55,568 bases of DNA from positions 1 through 55,568 of IMG/VR virus record IMGVR_UViG_3300009157_000022; one strand, written 5' to 3'. Positions 54,297 to 55,568 of this stretch are shown here, in pieces. The notes beneath the pieces are model-generated. The model was not told where the DNA came from, made no database searches, and saw nothing but the letters and a program-made list of their open reading frames with translations. Origin of the DNA: a virus. The position numbers and the translations under genes were made by a program. The number at the start of each line of letters is the position of its first letter. Positions within the stretch are counted from its first letter, which is position 1.

Positions 54297-55225
54297 TAGG
54301 CCGCGACTCCTTCAAGCGAGCGCTTGCGAGCCTCGTAGACCGCAATCGCTCGATCGTACTGCGGGGTTCCCTTAGTGGGCTTTCCTGGCCCCGTCGCAAC
54401 GCTGGTTAGGTCTGCCACGGTTGCAGCCTTCTCCATCGCTACGAGGTAGTCGGCGAACACTTTGTCGAGCTCGGCGGAGACGGGTTCGGGCTTGGCCGGC
54501 TCGACAACGCGCGGGGCGGGCGCAACGCCGCTGCTGAGCCACTCACGGAGTTGCTTCGCCAGTTTCTCGCCTGGCTTCTCGATGATGTCGCCCACGCCAA
54601 TCGCCGAGCATCGCGACTTGCTCACGATCAACTCGTGGGACAGGTTCATGTCCCCGACGATTGTGAACTCGTAGTCCAGGCCGTCGCGCTGGATCGGTGC
54701 CAGTCCAACCTTGCGCGGCGCGCTCTTGCCGGTCTTCTCGTCTTTCTCTAGGACGTATTCCATCTTGCTGCGCAGGGTCGCGATCAGGTGCGACTTGCAC
54801 GACAGCATCGTGTCAACGAGCCGATTGTGTTTCGGGGTGACATCCCGCCACGCGGTGAAGTTGTTGGCCTTGCCTTCGCGCTTGGCGATCTTGTCGACCT
54901 GCTCGAGTGCGCCGTCCTTGCCGGCCCATGCGTGCGAGAGCGAGTCGATGACAATCACGTCGTACCCGGCATCTTCGGCCGCACCGATTGCCTCGACGTA
55001 ATCCTCGGGTCCGTGACGTTCCAGATCGAGCGTGTCGAACGTGAACCGATCTGCATAGAGCGACGCGGAGCCGCGCTCGGTGTCGATCAGCGCGACACGA
55101 CCACCGGGCACAAGGTGCATCGCAATCGAAAGAGCGGAGTAGGTCTTGCCGCTGCCGGCGAGACCGATGAGAGCGAGACGGAGCTTTGCCTGTTCTTTGG
55201 TTGCGCGTTTGAATGAGAGAGACAT
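54296..55225 (-). CDS. Sak4-like RecA-family ATPase (single-strand annealing)
   Basis: I chose ATG 55225 (MSLSFKRATKEQ), with AAAGGA upstream. 309 residues with Walker A GLAGSGKT at 21-28, Walker B DVIVIDSLSHAW, and a later conserved block (SHLIATLRSKMEYVLEKDE; GLDYEFTIVGDMNLSH). This matches AAA_24/Sak4 proteins, which bind ssDNA and promote annealing in phage recombination. It overlaps the nuclease gene by TAATG. Confidence 0.8.
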   Translation of the reverse strand: MSLSFKRATKEQAKLRLALIGLAGSGKTYSALSIAMHLVPGGRVALIDTERGSASLYADRFTFDTLDLERHGPEDYVEAIGAAEDAGYDVIVIDSLSHAWAGKDGALEQVDKIAKREGKANNFTAWRDVTPKHNRLVDTMLSCKSHLIATLRSKMEYVLEKDEKTGKSAPRKVGLAPIQRDGLDYEFTIVGDMNLSHELIVSKSRCSAIGVGDIIEKPGEKLAKQLREWLSSGVAPAPRVVEPAKPEPVSAELDKVFADYLVAMEKAATVADLTSVATGPGKPTKGTPQYDRAIAVYEARKRSLEGVAA

Positions 55226-55291
55226 GTTTGGTTTTTCCTTTCGAACCCGGCGCACGAGTCGAACGCGCGCTGCGACCATCCGGGCTACCGC

Positions 55292-55568
55292 TCAGAACGG
55301 GGTATCGCCGTCCGCTCTGGCTGCCTCATCGAGCCATTTGTTCATGTCCTCGAGGTCGCGGCGTTCAGGCGGAACGATCGGCGGCGAGTATGTGCCGACA
55401 TTTCGAACCGCCGACCACTCGCGCACCTCGTCGGTCTCGGGATTTTTCCAGTTCGCGATCTGGACTTCGATCGGCACCGACTTGGCGGCCCCGAGAATTT
55501 GCTTTGAAATCTTCGCCTGCGCCTCCTTTGGATCGGTCGGGAGAGCCGAACCGTACCAGTCAAGTTCA
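55292..55568 (-). CDS. Partial gene, 5' end outside window
   Basis: The frame is open to the window edge, with residues ELDWYGSALPTDPKEAQAKI visible before the GTG at 55477, so that GTG is probably internal. The C-terminus is DLEDMNKWLDEAARADGDTPF. The protein seems soluble and acidic, and lies just upstream of the Sak4-like gene, so it may belong to the recombination module. No family recognised. Confidence 0.6.
   Translation of the reverse strand, partial: ELDWYGSALPTDPKEAQAKISKQILGAAKSVPIEVQIANWKNPETDEVREWSAVRNVGTYSPPIVPPERRDLEDMNKWLDEAARADGDTPF

Noticed and set aside
1-55568. Window ends joining as a circle: the next minus-strand codon after position 1 would be TGA, closing the pentapeptide frame.
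   Set aside because: The gene at the right edge is clearly open upstream of the edge with protein-like sequence and no start, which does not fit the joined sequence. The coincidence is too weak to claim a complete genome.

Overview
The window is most of a temperate, long-tailed phage or prophage genome with high GC content. Both edges cut through leftward genes, so part of the genome is missing. The tail module has a tube protein, a frameshifted assembly chaperone and a tape measure but no visible sheath, which points to a siphovirus. Several predicted lipoproteins and cysteine-rich secreted proteins, two-component spanins and the codon use suggest a Gram-negative, GC-rich host. A myxobacterium-like host is my best guess, but this is inference. 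An integrase next to the 3' half of a tRNA-Phe gene shows the phage can integrate.

Layout. 1-1857: leftward early operon ending in a pentapeptide-repeat protein. 2005-2748: divergent repressor and Cro-like genes with shared palindromic operators. 2816-4474: two leftward envelope proteins, then a rightward regulator and a small gene. 4471-13722: replication and nucleotide module, with an SF2 helicase split by an intein, a VRR-NUC nuclease, a primase/VapE helicase, an AT-rich candidate origin, a DNA methyltransferase, an HNH endonuclease inserted at the start of a deoxyribonucleotidase gene, and zinc-finger proteins. 13755-25152: packaging, head and connector genes (terminases, Mu gp29-like portal, Mu F-like protein, XkdF-like protease/scaffold, decoration protein, capsid, neck genes). 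25149-28715: an inverted cassette of tail-associated genes. 28817-43544: tail tube, HNH gene, G/GT chaperones, tape measure, a large secreted-looking protein, lipoproteins and tail-tip proteins. 43582-47131: lipoproteins, membrane proteins, overlapping spanins and an amidase endolysin. 47142-55568: leftward genes with the attachment site, integrase, excisionase-like gene, a run of tiny overlapping genes, a Cas4/AddB-like nuclease and a Sak4-like ATPase.

The most striking feature is a repeated bipartite promoter-like element, GAAATCGACCC, then 16-17 bp, then GACGCTC. It lies 39-42 bp upstream of the start codons of the replication, portal, protease, tail tube, tail-spike-like and lysis units, and on the minus strand in front of the inverted tail cassette. 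The second box ends only 5-7 bp before the start codon, so these transcripts should be leaderless. A separate group of genes has a TANNNT box exactly 6 bp before ATG. Inside operons the genes are joined by ATGA, GTGA or TAATG overlaps, so translational coupling probably replaces Shine-Dalgarno sites.

A second notable feature is the HNH gene at 11210. It starts with the first ten codons of the nucleotidase gene it interrupts. The nucleotidase resumes downstream with the same ten amino acids written almost entirely in different synonymous codons.
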